Part shown: in pieces, positions 19,460 through 27,845 of the stretch
How the letters are laid out: every line of letters begins with the position of its first letter
Position numbering within the stretch: position 1 is the stretch's first letter
NCBI GenBank assembly: GCA_022844345.1
Contig: JALHLU010000001.1
Span: forward strand, 124,001-188,000
DNA length: 64,000 nucleotides
DNA from: Hyphomonadaceae bacterium
Lineage (GTDB): Bacteria; Pseudomonadota; Alphaproteobacteria; Caulobacterales; Hyphomonadaceae
Direction: 5' to 3'
The notes under the pieces: model-generated
What the model was told of the DNA's origin: nothing
Seen by the model: only the letters and a program-made list of their open reading frames with translations
Database searches by the model: none
Program-made: the position numbers and the translations under genes

Positions 19460-21199
19460 CTACTTGCCCAGCAGTTTCTTCAGCATCGAAGGCTTGGCCG
19501 TCTGGATTTCGCGGCCAGTCAGCTGCGCCGCGAGTTGGTCCAGCGCCTGTGCAACTTTGGATTCCGGCGCCACGTCGAACACCATCTGCCCATTGTTGGC
19601 AGCTGTTCCGAACAGCTGCGCATCGAACGGCAGCACCAGCGTCGGATCGAGCCCAATGGCCTGGCCAAAGTCCTTCGGCGGGATCTCCGGCCGCTTGGGC
19701 AGGCCCACCATGTTGAGGACCAGTTTCGGCGGATTGTCGTTCGGCCGCGCGGCCTTGAGGAAGTCGATCAGGTTCTTGCCATTGCGCAGCGAGGCAAGAT
19801 CCGGCCCCGCCACGATGATGAGTTCGTCTGCTGAGATGACCGTCGACTTGAACCAGTCCGTCCAGATATGCGGAAGGTCGAGCACCATGAATGGCACCGA
19901 ACTGCGCACCTGCTCCAGCACGCGCGTATAGGTCTCGGGGTCGAGGTTGTAGGTGCGGTCAAGCGTGGCGGGGGCTGTAAACAGCGACAGGCGATCCGTC
20001 GCCTTGGTGATCAAGCGCCCCATGATGGCGTCATCGAAACGATCAGGCGACATCAGCGCGTCGGCGATCGTCGCCGCCGTATCCTGGTTGAAGTCGAGGC
20101 CCGTGGTTCCGAAGTTGAGGTCGAGGTCGACCAGAGTCGCGTTGACCTTGCAGCGCTCGGTCAGCGCCCACGCCAGGTTGTGCGCGATTGAGGAGGCGCC
20201 CACCCCGCCCTTGACGCCGGTGACAGCCAGCGTCTTGCCCGTGAACGGCGCTTCCGGATCGGTGAACAGGCCCGCGATCGCGCGGATCATCTGCACCGGA
20301 TCAAGCGGCGCGACGAGATATTCCGAAACACCCCGGCGCATCAGTTCGCGATAGAGCCGGATGTCATTGGTCTGGCCAACGACAACGACGCGGATGTTCT
20401 CGTCACAGTACTCGGCCAGCGAATCGAGCTCCGCCAGCAGGGCGCGGGGATCGCCCGAACCTTCGATGATCAGCAGGTTCGGCGTGGTCTCGTTGACATA
20501 GTATTGCGTAGCGGCGGCAACACCGCCCTCGAACACATCCATCGCCACGTTCCGCATACGGCGATCCTTGGTGATCGACCGCATCAGGCCCAGCGTGGAG
20601 GTGCGCGAGCAGAAAGCGTGGATCGCGATGCGCGGGATCAGGCGATCGCCGCCCGACGGCGTCGCCTCGAACGCGTAGTCAAAGCCGAGCCCCTGCCCGG
20701 CAGCGTCGTCCGCCACAGGTTCAGCCTCGTAGGCCGTCATCGGCGGCAGGTCTTCGACCGGCGGCTGCGCCGGTTTGGGCTGCAGCCAGGCCGGCAACTC
20801 GCTGGTCTCGTTCTGCGGCGGCGGCGGCGGAAGGTCATCGGAAACGGCGGCGCGCGGCGCCGGGGCCGGCGGTTGGTCCTCAACCTCTTCGCCGAACTCC
20901 TCGCCGAACGTGTCGTCGAACGAGGCCATGTCGAAATTGGGCTCTTCGTCGGCGGGCTGCCGGTCTGAGAAAGCGATCGGGGACTTTTCGACGGCCGGCT
21001 GTGCGGCGCGCGGTGGCGGCGTCATGAAACCATCGTCGTCGAGACCAAAGTCGGCCTCCTCGAAGGCCTGCGAACCGTCACCGTCGCGCAATGCAGCCGC
21101 AAAAGTCGCGCCGAGCGGCGCGTCCATGTCGAGTTCGAAATCCTGCGCGAGCTGGTCCAGCTCGCCGTCCACGTCAAACCTGTCCCGGGGTCCGCTCAT
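19460..21199 (-). CDS. cpaE: Pilus localisation protein CpaE (TadZ)
   Basis: A 579-residue protein. The first 170 residues are acidic and Pro-rich low-complexity sequence. A receiver-like domain follows (about 195-310), then a ParA/MinD-like ATPase domain with a deviant Walker A, TGVKGGVGASSIAHNLAWAL, near residue 328. In Caulobacter, CpaE positions the pilus apparatus at the cell pole. The long N-terminal extension is unusual but in frame, with a start near the cpaD stop (14-base gap). Confidence 0.93.
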   Translation of the reverse strand: MSGPRDRFDVDGELDQLAQDFELDMDAPLGATFAAALRDGDGSQAFEEADFGLDDDGFMTPPPRAAQPAVEKSPIAFSDRQPADEEPNFDMASFDDTFGEEFGEEVEDQPPAPAPRAAVSDDLPPPPPQNETSELPAWLQPKPAQPPVEDLPPMTAYEAEPVADDAAGQGLGFDYAFEATPSGGDRLIPRIAIHAFCSRTSTLGLMRSITKDRRMRNVAMDVFEGGVAAATQYYVNETTPNLLIIEGSGDPRALLAELDSLAEYCDENIRVVVVGQTNDIRLYRELMRRGVSEYLVAPLDPVQMIRAIAGLFTDPEAPFTGKTLAVTGVKGGVGASSIAHNLAWALTERCKVNATLVDLDLNFGTTGLDFNQDTAATIADALMSPDRFDDAIMGRLITKATDRLSLFTAPATLDRTYNLDPETYTRVLEQVRSSVPFMVLDLPHIWTDWFKSTVISADELIIVAGPDLASLRNGKNLIDFLKAARPNDNPPKLVLNMVGLPKRPEIPPKDFGQAIGLDPTLVLPFDAQLFGTAANNGQMVFDVAPESKVAQALDQLAAQLTGREIQTAKPSMLKKLLGK

Positions 21200-21213
21200 G
21201 TCGCGCCTGCTTT

Positions 21214-21894
21214 CTATTCCACAGCCGAGCTGATAGCGCCGCTGGCGTCGCCGTTCTTCTCCGAAGACGTCTTCTCGCCGCTGCGATACTTGCTCAGCAC
21301 AATCGAGCGCCGCCCGATGTCTGCCGGATCCATCGGCTGATCGCCGACAAGGTCAGAGGGATCGGCAATCATGGCCGCGAGGTTCACCGCCACCGCGCAT
21401 CCAAACGATGGCAGTGAGGCGTTCGACGACGTATCAGCGAAATCGACCGACGACAGGTCCGGGCACCCCGGCACTACCGCGTTGTAGGTCCGGTAGCTGA
21501 TGATCAGCGGCGCCGCGCGGGCGCCCGTGCCGTCATAGGCGCCTTCCGCGATCCACGACTGCTCAACGCCCTCGGCCAGCAAGATGGCGCGCGCATCTGC
21601 CGACGCCCGCATCGCCGAAATGTCGTCGGGTCCGTTGCTCGGGCGGGAGATGATGACGGCGCCGTGGCCCTCGTCCTGGTAGGCCAGCGCAAATGCGCGA
21701 ACGGCCTCGCGTTCCTGCAGCCCCAGCTTCTCGCCGGGAATGAGGTCGCCGATCTTCAGCTCGGCGGTCGTTTCCTGCGCCACGATCTGCGTTTGCATGC
21801 GGTTCGACCAGCCGATCTGCTCGTCGGTCTGCGCGCAGCCTCCCAGAACCATCAGGGAGGCGGCCGTGAGTGCGAATTTGTGGTGCAATGCCAT
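21214..21894 (-). CDS. cpaD: CpaD family pilus assembly lipoprotein
   Basis: A 226-residue protein with a clear lipoprotein signal (SLMVLGGC, Cys about 20). Its length, its position between the secretin and CpaE, and the C-terminal FGCAVAVNLAAMIADPSDLVG segment followed by a Lys/Ser-rich tail match CpaD, the lipoprotein that helps the CpaC secretin reach the outer membrane. It ends 14 bases before cpaE. Confidence 0.9.
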   Translation of the reverse strand: MALHHKFALTAASLMVLGGCAQTDEQIGWSNRMQTQIVAQETTAELKIGDLIPGEKLGLQEREAVRAFALAYQDEGHGAVIISRPSNGPDDISAMRASADARAILLAEGVEQSWIAEGAYDGTGARAAPLIISYRTYNAVVPGCPDLSSVDFADTSSNASLPSFGCAVAVNLAAMIADPSDLVGDQPMDPADIGRRSIVLSKYRSGEKTSSEKNGDASGAISSAVE

Positions 21895-21906
21895 TTTGCC
21901 CTGCCC

Positions 21907-23490
21907 CTAGTCGATGATGAAGCCGCTCGCGCCACGGGGCGCGGGGGTGTTCGCCGAGGCCGAGCCCGGAACGGCGTAGACGTCGTTGAGCTTGCCGAAC
22001 AGAATCGTGCGCGCATCGCGCGAAGTGACATAGCCACGGTCCGGATCGCGGAAGCCCTGCGGGTCGGTGGGGTCCACCAGGTAAGGCGTCACGATCACGA
22101 CCAGCTCGGTCTCGTCATTCTGGAAGTCGCGGCTGCGAAACAGCGCGCCAAGCACGGGGATGTCCTTCGCGCCGGGAACGCCGTCGAGGTTCTGTTTGGT
22201 CTGCTCCTGGATCAGGCCCGCGATCACGAGGCTGCCGCCCGAGGGGATCTCCACCGTCGTTTCCGCGCGGCGAACCTTCAGCGCGGGAATGGTCAGCGTC
22301 TGCGCCGCAATCGCCTGCCCTGTATTCGGGTCAACCGTCACGCCCGAGTCCGACTGGTAGCCGCCCTGTGTCGACAGCTCTGACACTTCCACCGACAGCT
22401 GCAGCGAGATACGGCCTTCGGACAGCACAACGGGCGTATAGCCAAGGCCCACGCCGAAAGGCTTGAACTCGATCGATACCTTGCCGTCGTTCTGGGCAAC
22501 CGGAACCGGGAATTCACCGCCGACCAGGAACTTGCCTGCTTCGCCCGAAATGGCGGCGAGGTTCGGTTCGGCCAGCGTGCGCACAATGCCGATGCGCTCA
22601 AGCGCGTTGATTTTGGCGCCGACAGCGCTCTGTTGCGTGCCGTCCGCGATGTTCTGATAGCCGAGATTGGCCACAAGCCCGCCCAGCGCCGTGCCCTGGA
22701 TCGGGAAGGAGTTGGAGGTGCCAAGCGACACCGTGTTGTCCCATGCGGGCTTGAGCACCGATCCCGTCAGCTCTTGCAGCCCGGTCAGCGGGTTCAGCGC
22801 GGTCTCAAGCGAGCGCGGCATCAGTTCCCCGAAGCTCATCGAGCCCGAAAGGTTGATGCCCATCTGCTTGATCACCGAGCGCTGCATCTCGACGAAGCGC
22901 ACTTTCAGGGTGACCTGGTCCTTGCCCTCGATCGCCATCATGTTGAGCACGCTGGCTTCGTCCTTGGCGTAGGTGCGCGCAAGCTGCACGACGCGGTCCG
23001 CAGCTGAGATGTTCGGCACCGAGCCAGCCAGAATGATGTTGCCGTTCACCGCCTCAACCTGGACTTTGGAGCCCGGCACGTGGCGTTTGATCAGACCGCG
23101 CAGCTGGTCCATGCCCGCGACGCCATCGGTCACGGAAATCTCCAGCGTCTTCACCTTGCGGCCCGTATGGTCGAGGAACACAATGTTGCTCTCGCCGGGC
23201 GTGAGGCCCATCACGGCGACGCGGCGGCGATCGCGTGCCACGACGTTGGCGATCCGCTCGTTGGCGATGATGACGTCACCAATGTCGGTGTCGAATTCGA
23301 TCATGTAGGACTTGTTGACGGTGAGCGTCAGCACTTCCGTCGATTCCGGCGCTGTCGGCTCGGGCATCGTCATTCGCTGCGCCGGGCCGCCGGCCAGATC
23401 GATGCCGGCGGGCGGCTGGGCAAGGACGGGCGCGGCAAGCGCGACCATGCTTGCGAAGCCCAGCAGAGCGAAGTTGCGATTGAAAGACAT
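21907..23490 (-). CDS. cpaC: Outer membrane secretin CpaC (RcpA)
   Basis: A 527-residue secretin that forms the outer membrane pore for Flp pili. It has a signal peptide (about 1-23), a pilus-formation N-terminal domain (LTVNKSYMIEFDTDIGDVIIAN), a BON-like domain (about 105-180) and a C-terminal secretin domain with VGGEFPVPV and VEIPSGGSLVIAGL, the secretin hallmarks. I chose the ATG at 23490 because it is preceded by GAGG; a TTG at 23502 would add four residues and run over the ribosome site. Confidence 0.94.
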   Translation of the reverse strand: MSFNRNFALLGFASMVALAAPVLAQPPAGIDLAGGPAQRMTMPEPTAPESTEVLTLTVNKSYMIEFDTDIGDVIIANERIANVVARDRRRVAVMGLTPGESNIVFLDHTGRKVKTLEISVTDGVAGMDQLRGLIKRHVPGSKVQVEAVNGNIILAGSVPNISAADRVVQLARTYAKDEASVLNMMAIEGKDQVTLKVRFVEMQRSVIKQMGINLSGSMSFGELMPRSLETALNPLTGLQELTGSVLKPAWDNTVSLGTSNSFPIQGTALGGLVANLGYQNIADGTQQSAVGAKINALERIGIVRTLAEPNLAAISGEAGKFLVGGEFPVPVAQNDGKVSIEFKPFGVGLGYTPVVLSEGRISLQLSVEVSELSTQGGYQSDSGVTVDPNTGQAIAAQTLTIPALKVRRAETTVEIPSGGSLVIAGLIQEQTKQNLDGVPGAKDIPVLGALFRSRDFQNDETELVVIVTPYLVDPTDPQGFRDPDRGYVTSRDARTILFGKLNDVYAVPGSASANTPAPRGASGFIID

Positions 23491-23498
23491 GATGGACC

Positions 23499-24383
23499 TC
23501 AACCAGCCGGCGCCGTGGAGACCGTCTCGGTCCCATAGCGATAGACACGTACGCCTTCGGCGTCCTGTGAAACGCCGTCGCGATAGACGCGGCCGGTTCC
23601 CGTCGCGCCCTGCGGCTGCGACAGGTCGGCCACAGAGCGAAGCACGAGCGAAACATCGCCGGCCTTCTTCGCCGTGTTGATGAGCGTGGAGTCCCGATCG
23701 GAGAGCTCGAGCGTCGCGCGCGAGCCCATGATCACCTCCGCCTGCCCCGTGCGCGGCGCGCCTTCGGCGTCAACCGCCGGCGGTGCGCCATAGATGTGGT
23801 CGATCGCCAGAACGCGCACGTTCGCGAGAATAAGGTCCGAGCGAATGCCCTGCATCGCGTTCGATGTGTTGGCGTTGGTCGATTCGACCTCCCGCGTCAC
23901 AATCACGTCGACCCGGTCGTTGGGCTGGATAAAGCCGCCGGCCGCCGTCTCCGGTTCGATCTCAAGCGACACTGCGCGCATGCCGGGCGTCAGCATCACG
24001 GACATGAAGCCGGCCGTGCCGGGGTGAACAAGCTTGGCGATCGTGACGGGCTCGCCCTTCACCAGCGGGACGAGCGCAACCGCGCCGATCATCTTTTCGA
24101 GCGCTTCGGGATTGGCTTCCTGTTCGAGGAAGGCTTCCATCGGCGCGTCAGCCGGCCATTCCTGCCAGCGAAGATCTTCGGCGCTTACAAAGCGGCCGAC
24201 GGGAATGGGGTTGTTGGCGACAAGAACCTGTTTCACCGGAATCGTGATCGGGGCCGGCGCTGCAGTGGCAGGAAGTTCGGCCGCCACCGAAGTTGATGGC
24301 TGCTGCACGGAGCGCACAAGGAACACGGCGCCAACCGCCGCGACAGCCGCTACCAGTAGAATGATCAGTCGCACGGGCGACAT
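23499..24383 (-). CDS. cpaB: Flp pilus assembly protein CpaB (RcpC)
   Basis: A 294-residue protein with an N-terminal membrane anchor (VRLIILLVAAVAAVGAVFLV), a SAF domain (VLVANNPIPVGRFVSAEDLRW, about 55-110) and the RcpC domain (MLTPGMRAVSLEIEPETAAGGFIQPNDRVDVI), as in CpaB. It is a periplasmic factor that aids secretin assembly. The ATG at 24383 follows GGAGGG; an in-frame ATG at 24407 is less likely. The 3' end comes 9 bases before the cpaC ATG. Confidence 0.92.
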   Translation of the reverse strand: MSPVRLIILLVAAVAAVGAVFLVRSVQQPSTSVAAELPATAAPAPITIPVKQVLVANNPIPVGRFVSAEDLRWQEWPADAPMEAFLEQEANPEALEKMIGAVALVPLVKGEPVTIAKLVHPGTAGFMSVMLTPGMRAVSLEIEPETAAGGFIQPNDRVDVIVTREVESTNANTSNAMQGIRSDLILANVRVLAIDHIYGAPPAVDAEGAPRTGQAEVIMGSRATLELSDRDSTLINTAKKAGDVSLVLRSVADLSQPQGATGTGRVYRDGVSQDAEGVRVYRYGTETVSTAPAG

Positions 24384-24453
24384 GAAGGCCCTCCGCCGAG
24401 TCCCCAAAGGCCTGAAAGGGGCCTTATCCTGAGCGGCAGACTTCCACGCGGGC

Positions 24454-24469
24454 TCTAAGGGAGAGTTAA
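24454..24469 (-). promoter_or_regulatory. CtrA-like site upstream of cpaB
   Basis: On the minus strand the sequence reads TTAA-CTCTCCC-TTAGA, matching seven of nine defined bases of the TTAA-N7-TTAAC CtrA consensus. It lies about 70-85 bases before the cpaB ATG in the 165-base cpaA-cpaB gap, so cpaB may have its own promoter. Motif match only. Confidence 0.35.
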
Positions 24470-24572
24470 GACGGGGGGACGAAGGGCGTTAACAAAACGC
24501 GGAAGCGCTTAATGCTTTGGGCGGAACGCCGCCTTTACCACTTTAACCGAACGCCTGCGGCGCTCCGTGCGT

Positions 24573-25079
24573 TCAGATGTTCGCGGCGGCAAGTCCCGCA
24601 GCGATCACGGGCGAGGCCGGCGCCGCAAATAATGCACCGATGGCGATCGCGACGGCGTAAGGCGCCCCCTCTTCCGGCGATTTAAGTCGCGCAAGCCACG
24701 CCTGCTTCGGCTCGAATTTCATCCGGCGGAGCACGATCAACACCGCCGCCAACGCGCCGCCTGCGATCGCCATGCCCATGACGAAGGGCGCGCTCGCCGC
24801 AAGTCCCGTCCACAACGAGGCCGCAGCGATCACCTTCGCATCGCCGCCGCCGAACACGTTGAGATAGAAGAGCGCCGCGCAAACGACGAGAACAACTGCG
24901 CCAAACACCAGGTGCATGCCGATCTGGTCCAGCGGCATGCCGGCGGTCAGGGCGGCGGGAATGAAGGTCACGCCAAGAAGAACGGAAACCCAGTTCGGAA
25001 TCGTCATCGTGGAGACGTCATGCCAGGCGGCGTAGATCAGCAGCATTGGAAAAGCGAGGCACAAGAACGTCGTGATCAT
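24573..25079 (-). CDS. cpaA: Prepilin peptidase CpaA (TadV), A24 family
   Basis: A 168-residue polytopic membrane aspartyl protease that cleaves the Flp prepilin leader. The two catalytic Asp positions are visible: one in the first loop (AAWHDVSTMTIPNWVSV, about residue 21) and one in the FGGGDAKV motif (about residue 75). It lacks the methylase domain of full-length PilD, as expected for CpaA. It is second in the pilus locus; the hairpin at 25152-25190 separates it from the pilin gene. Confidence 0.93.
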   Translation of the reverse strand: MITTFLCLAFPMLLIYAAWHDVSTMTIPNWVSVLLGVTFIPAALTAGMPLDQIGMHLVFGAVVLVVCAALFYLNVFGGGDAKVIAAASLWTGLAASAPFVMGMAIAGGALAAVLIVLRRMKFEPKQAWLARLKSPEEGAPYAVAIAIGALFAAPASPVIAAGLAAANI

Positions 25080-25151
25080 CTGTCACCCAAGATGCGAGAG
25101 GATCAAACTACAGTAATTCGCTGAATGAATTCTTGACCACGACAGTATTTG

Positions 25152-25190
25152 CAAAAAGAAAGAAGCCGCGGACCTTGGGTCCGCGGCTTC
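25152..25190 (-). terminator. Terminator/attenuator between pilA and cpaA
   Basis: Read on the minus strand, a perfect 13-bp stem (GAAGCCGCGGACC / GGTCCGCGGCTTC, 3-base loop) is followed by TTTCTTTTTGC. It begins 34 bases after the pilin stop and 73 bases before the cpaA start. It should end most pilin transcripts, leaving a fraction to read through into the assembly genes. Confidence 0.85.
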
Positions 25191-25224
25191 CAATCTTCGC
25201 GCCAGCTTGTGGGCTGGCGTCAGA

Positions 25225-25386
25225 TTACATCTGGCCCGAGATCGTGTTGAACGTGTCGTTGGCCGACGTGCCGAGCTGGCTGACGCCGCCGATGACGGCA
25301 ACGGCGATGAGGGCGGCGATCAGGCCGTACTCGATCGCGGTCGCGCCGGATTTGTTGCCGAGGAATTTCTTGAAGAGGTTTTTCAT
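25225..25386 (-). CDS. pilA: Flp family type IVb pilin subunit
   Basis: A 53-residue prepilin, the major subunit of the Tad pilus. A short basic leader (MKNLFKKFLGNKSG) is followed by the Flp signature ATAIEYGLIAALIAVAVIGG; cleavage after the Gly leaves a mature N terminus with the conserved Glu at position +5 region. The ATG at 25386 gives the normal leader; an in-frame ATG at 25407 would add seven residues. The gene is followed by a strong hairpin and preceded by an AT-rich regulatory region. Confidence 0.95.
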   Translation of the reverse strand: MKNLFKKFLGNKSGATAIEYGLIAALIAVAVIGGVSQLGTSANDTFNTISGQM

Positions 25387-25741
25387 GTTTGCTTTTCCGC
25401 TATGCATGGCTTCTGTTTTCCCACCAGCGAAGTACCATCACCCGCAGTAGGTATGTTGAGTTCTACATGAGCTACATTGATATCACGTAAAGCGAACAAG
25501 AAGTTTGACTGTATTCGTGTTCATTTCCGCTTAACTACGTTCGTTATTCTTCGATTCAATACTTTGAACAGATCGCAAAGACTCCGGCCCTCGCCTGCCC
25601 CGAAATCGCGCGCATAAGAGTCTAATGACTCAAGGCACGCTGGCCGCCCATCGCCCGCGCCCCCGCCCGACCCCTGCCTTAGCCTTTGATTCAGTGTTGC
25701 TGCCTATCGTCGGCGGCGAATTGCCCGCTGGGGAGACAGCC
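25387..25741. other. AT-rich divergent regulatory region of pilA
   Basis: About 355 bases between the leftward pilin gene and a rightward secretin-N-domain gene. The stretch 25400-25570 is markedly richer in A and T than anything else in the window, as expected for promoter DNA. It contains a CtrA-like motif at 25519-25534. No gene is credible here. Confidence 0.55.
25519..25534 (-). promoter_or_regulatory. CtrA-like site upstream of pilA
   Basis: The minus strand reads TTAA-GCGGAAA-TGAAC, eight of nine defined bases of TTAA-N7-TTAAC, about 133 bases before the pilin ATG. In Caulobacter crescentus, CtrA activates pilA late in the cell cycle, so the position fits known biology. Binding is inferred. 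Confidence 0.45.
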
Positions 25742-26182
25742 ATGCAGAAAAAATTTCTGGCCGCGCTCGCGCTGAGCCTCGCCTTGGCGCCCGCCGCCTT
25801 CGCTGATCCCTTCTCGGTTCGTGTCGATCAGACCGTCCCGCTGAAGCTGACCTCGCCGGCAAACTCCGTCGTCATCGGCAACGCAACCGTCGCGGACGTC
25901 TCGGTGCACGACGCCAACACGCTGCTGATCACCGGCAAGGCGTTCGGTTCGACCAACATCACCGTGCTCGACCGCGCCGGCAACACGATCTACTCGAACC
26001 AGCTCGTCGTCGGCGGCGAGGACGCTACCGGCATGACCATCGTTCGCGGCACGGGCACGTATTCCTACTCTTGCGTCGACAAGTGCCGCGCCACGCCAAT
26101 GGTCGGCGACGCCCCCAACCACTTCTCAGACGTGATGGGCACCGTCACCGGCAAGGCCGCCACCGCCGCAGGCGGCAACTGA
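25742..26182 (+). CDS. Secreted protein with pilus/secretin N-terminal domain
   Basis: A 146-residue exported protein: signal peptide (MQKKFLAALALSLALAPAAFA), then a domain matching the N-terminal pilus-formation domain of CpaC (VPLKLTSPANSVVIGNATVADVSVHD ... TNITVLDRAGNTIYSNQLVVGG split here by an ITGKAFG turn). No secretin domain follows; the tail holds a Cys pair (SCVDKC). It is divergent from pilA and probably an accessory of the pilus channel. The ATG at 25742 follows GGGGAG; an in-frame ATG at 25625 is disfavoured because it would bury the signal peptide. Confidence 0.8.
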   Translation: MQKKFLAALALSLALAPAAFADPFSVRVDQTVPLKLTSPANSVVIGNATVADVSVHDANTLLITGKAFGSTNITVLDRAGNTIYSNQLVVGGEDATGMTIVRGTGTYSYSCVDKCRATPMVGDAPNHFSDVMGTVTGKAATAAGGN

Positions 26183-26189
26183 TCCCGCT

Positions 26190-27686
26190 TCAGTGAGCCG
26201 GCGTCTCGAACTCCAGCCTGCCCTTTCCGCCTGTCGTCGGCTTCAGCGTGAACATCAGCGCGAGGCCGCCCGCCAGGAGCAGCAGGATCGGTGAGAAGCC
26301 GATGCGCTGGTCGTTGAACGTCTGCGTCGCCCACTCGACCAGCATCGGCCCCAGCCACACCGTCGCCGTGCTCGACATCGCGAACAGGCCGTAGAATTCC
26401 GCCACGCGATCCTTCGGCGCCAGCGTTACGATCATGTAGCGGCTCGCCGCAATGTTCGCCGCCGCCAGTGCCGCGATGAACCCCGTGACACACATGTAGA
26501 AGATGTCCGGCAGCGTATCGAACAGTCCAAGCCCGTGCAGCGCGCCCCCCGCCGGAACGAGGCCATAGAGAATGCTCTCCTGCGTCGTACCGAGCGCGAT
26601 CACCACAACCACGCACAGCGCGGCAAGCTGCACCATGATCGCCTTGCGCGGACCCATCGCGCGATCAAGCTTCGGCGCAAGCCACAGTCCGCCAATCGCG
26701 CCGAAGATAGACGCCCAGATGCCGTAGATCCCGCCCTCGGCCACGCCCCAGCCGAGCACGCCCGTCGAGAACACGCCGCCGATCGCCAGCAGCGCAATGA
26801 TCCCGTCCTTGAAGACGAGACATGCCAGCAGGTACTTCATGGCTTCTGGAAATTCGCGGAACAGGCCGCGTAGATAGCCAATTACGCCCAGCGCCGCGCC
26901 GAACGGGTTGAGCTTGCCGTCCTTCGAGAACACCTCGCGCGCAGCCCGCGCCCAGCTCCCGCCCGGCGGCGCGCCATCAGGCGTGTAGAGGAAGAACGGC
27001 AGCACGAAGACAAGCAGCCACACCGCCATGAACGGCCCCGCCCCGCGCTGCAGCGCGAACTCGCCCTCTGCTGTACCAAAATGCCCGGCCGTCAGCGCCA
27101 CCACCACCACAGCGCCAAGGCACAGCGCCGACGACAGCTGGCCCAGCCCGATGCCCGCGCCCGAAATCTGCGACAGTGCATCCGGCCGGCCGGCCGTACG
27201 CAGCATCGCGTTGTGCATCAGCTCCGAGTAAGTGTAGCCGACGAAGCCGAGCACGAGGCACGCCATCGTGCCGTATATGCCAAGCCCCGCCGTCGGCGGC
27301 TGGAACACGCCTTGCGCATCGACGCTGCCCGGCATTGACCACCACAGCGACAGGCCGCTGGCGAACAGCATCGCCAGAAACACCAGCATAAGCGGCTTGC
27401 GCGCGCCGCCGCGATCCATCATCGCGCCCAGCACAGGTGCCGTCAGCGCGCCAATCACGCCCGCCCACTTCGTCGCCTCTGCGACCGTCGCCTGCCCCTG
27501 CACCGGATCGCCGACGACGAACTGCGCAAAGTACGGCGGGAAGACGTACGTCACGATCAGCATGAAGTAAGGATTGCGGGCGAACTCGAACAGCGCCCAC
27601 GAAAAGCCAGCCGGCTGCAACAGCCCGCCAACACGCTTGTCGGCCAGGCCAGGCTCGCTTCCGTGCGCCTGCTGGGTGTTGGTCAT
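26190..27686 (-). CDS. Major facilitator superfamily transporter
   Basis: A 498-residue membrane protein with about 12 hydrophobic segments, starting with a soluble tail (TNTQQAHGSEPGLADKRVGGLLQPAG) and an ALFEFARNPYFMLIVTYVFPPYF first helix typical of the UMF1/VPS22-like MFS branch. It contains an MFS-type loop (AMMDRGGARKP) between helices 2 and 3. The substrate is not predictable. It is monocistronic and convergent with the pilus-domain gene, only 7 bases away. Confidence 0.85.
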   Translation of the reverse strand: MTNTQQAHGSEPGLADKRVGGLLQPAGFSWALFEFARNPYFMLIVTYVFPPYFAQFVVGDPVQGQATVAEATKWAGVIGALTAPVLGAMMDRGGARKPLMLVFLAMLFASGLSLWWSMPGSVDAQGVFQPPTAGLGIYGTMACLVLGFVGYTYSELMHNAMLRTAGRPDALSQISGAGIGLGQLSSALCLGAVVVVALTAGHFGTAEGEFALQRGAGPFMAVWLLVFVLPFFLYTPDGAPPGGSWARAAREVFSKDGKLNPFGAALGVIGYLRGLFREFPEAMKYLLACLVFKDGIIALLAIGGVFSTGVLGWGVAEGGIYGIWASIFGAIGGLWLAPKLDRAMGPRKAIMVQLAALCVVVVIALGTTQESILYGLVPAGGALHGLGLFDTLPDIFYMCVTGFIAALAAANIAASRYMIVTLAPKDRVAEFYGLFAMSSTATVWLGPMLVEWATQTFNDQRIGFSPILLLLAGGLALMFTLKPTTGGKGRLEFETPAH

Positions 27687-27845
27687 TGCTGGTCCCCGGC
27701 CATGAAGGGCCAGATCAAGACTCGCATACTGGGTGACCCTACTGGACCTGTCGATTGCTCAATGACGTGCGTGAGATTCGGCCCCTAGGGAAACCCCCAG
27801 CTTTTCGAATACGCACGCGATGCATGCAACCGCGGGTGGGCTGCC

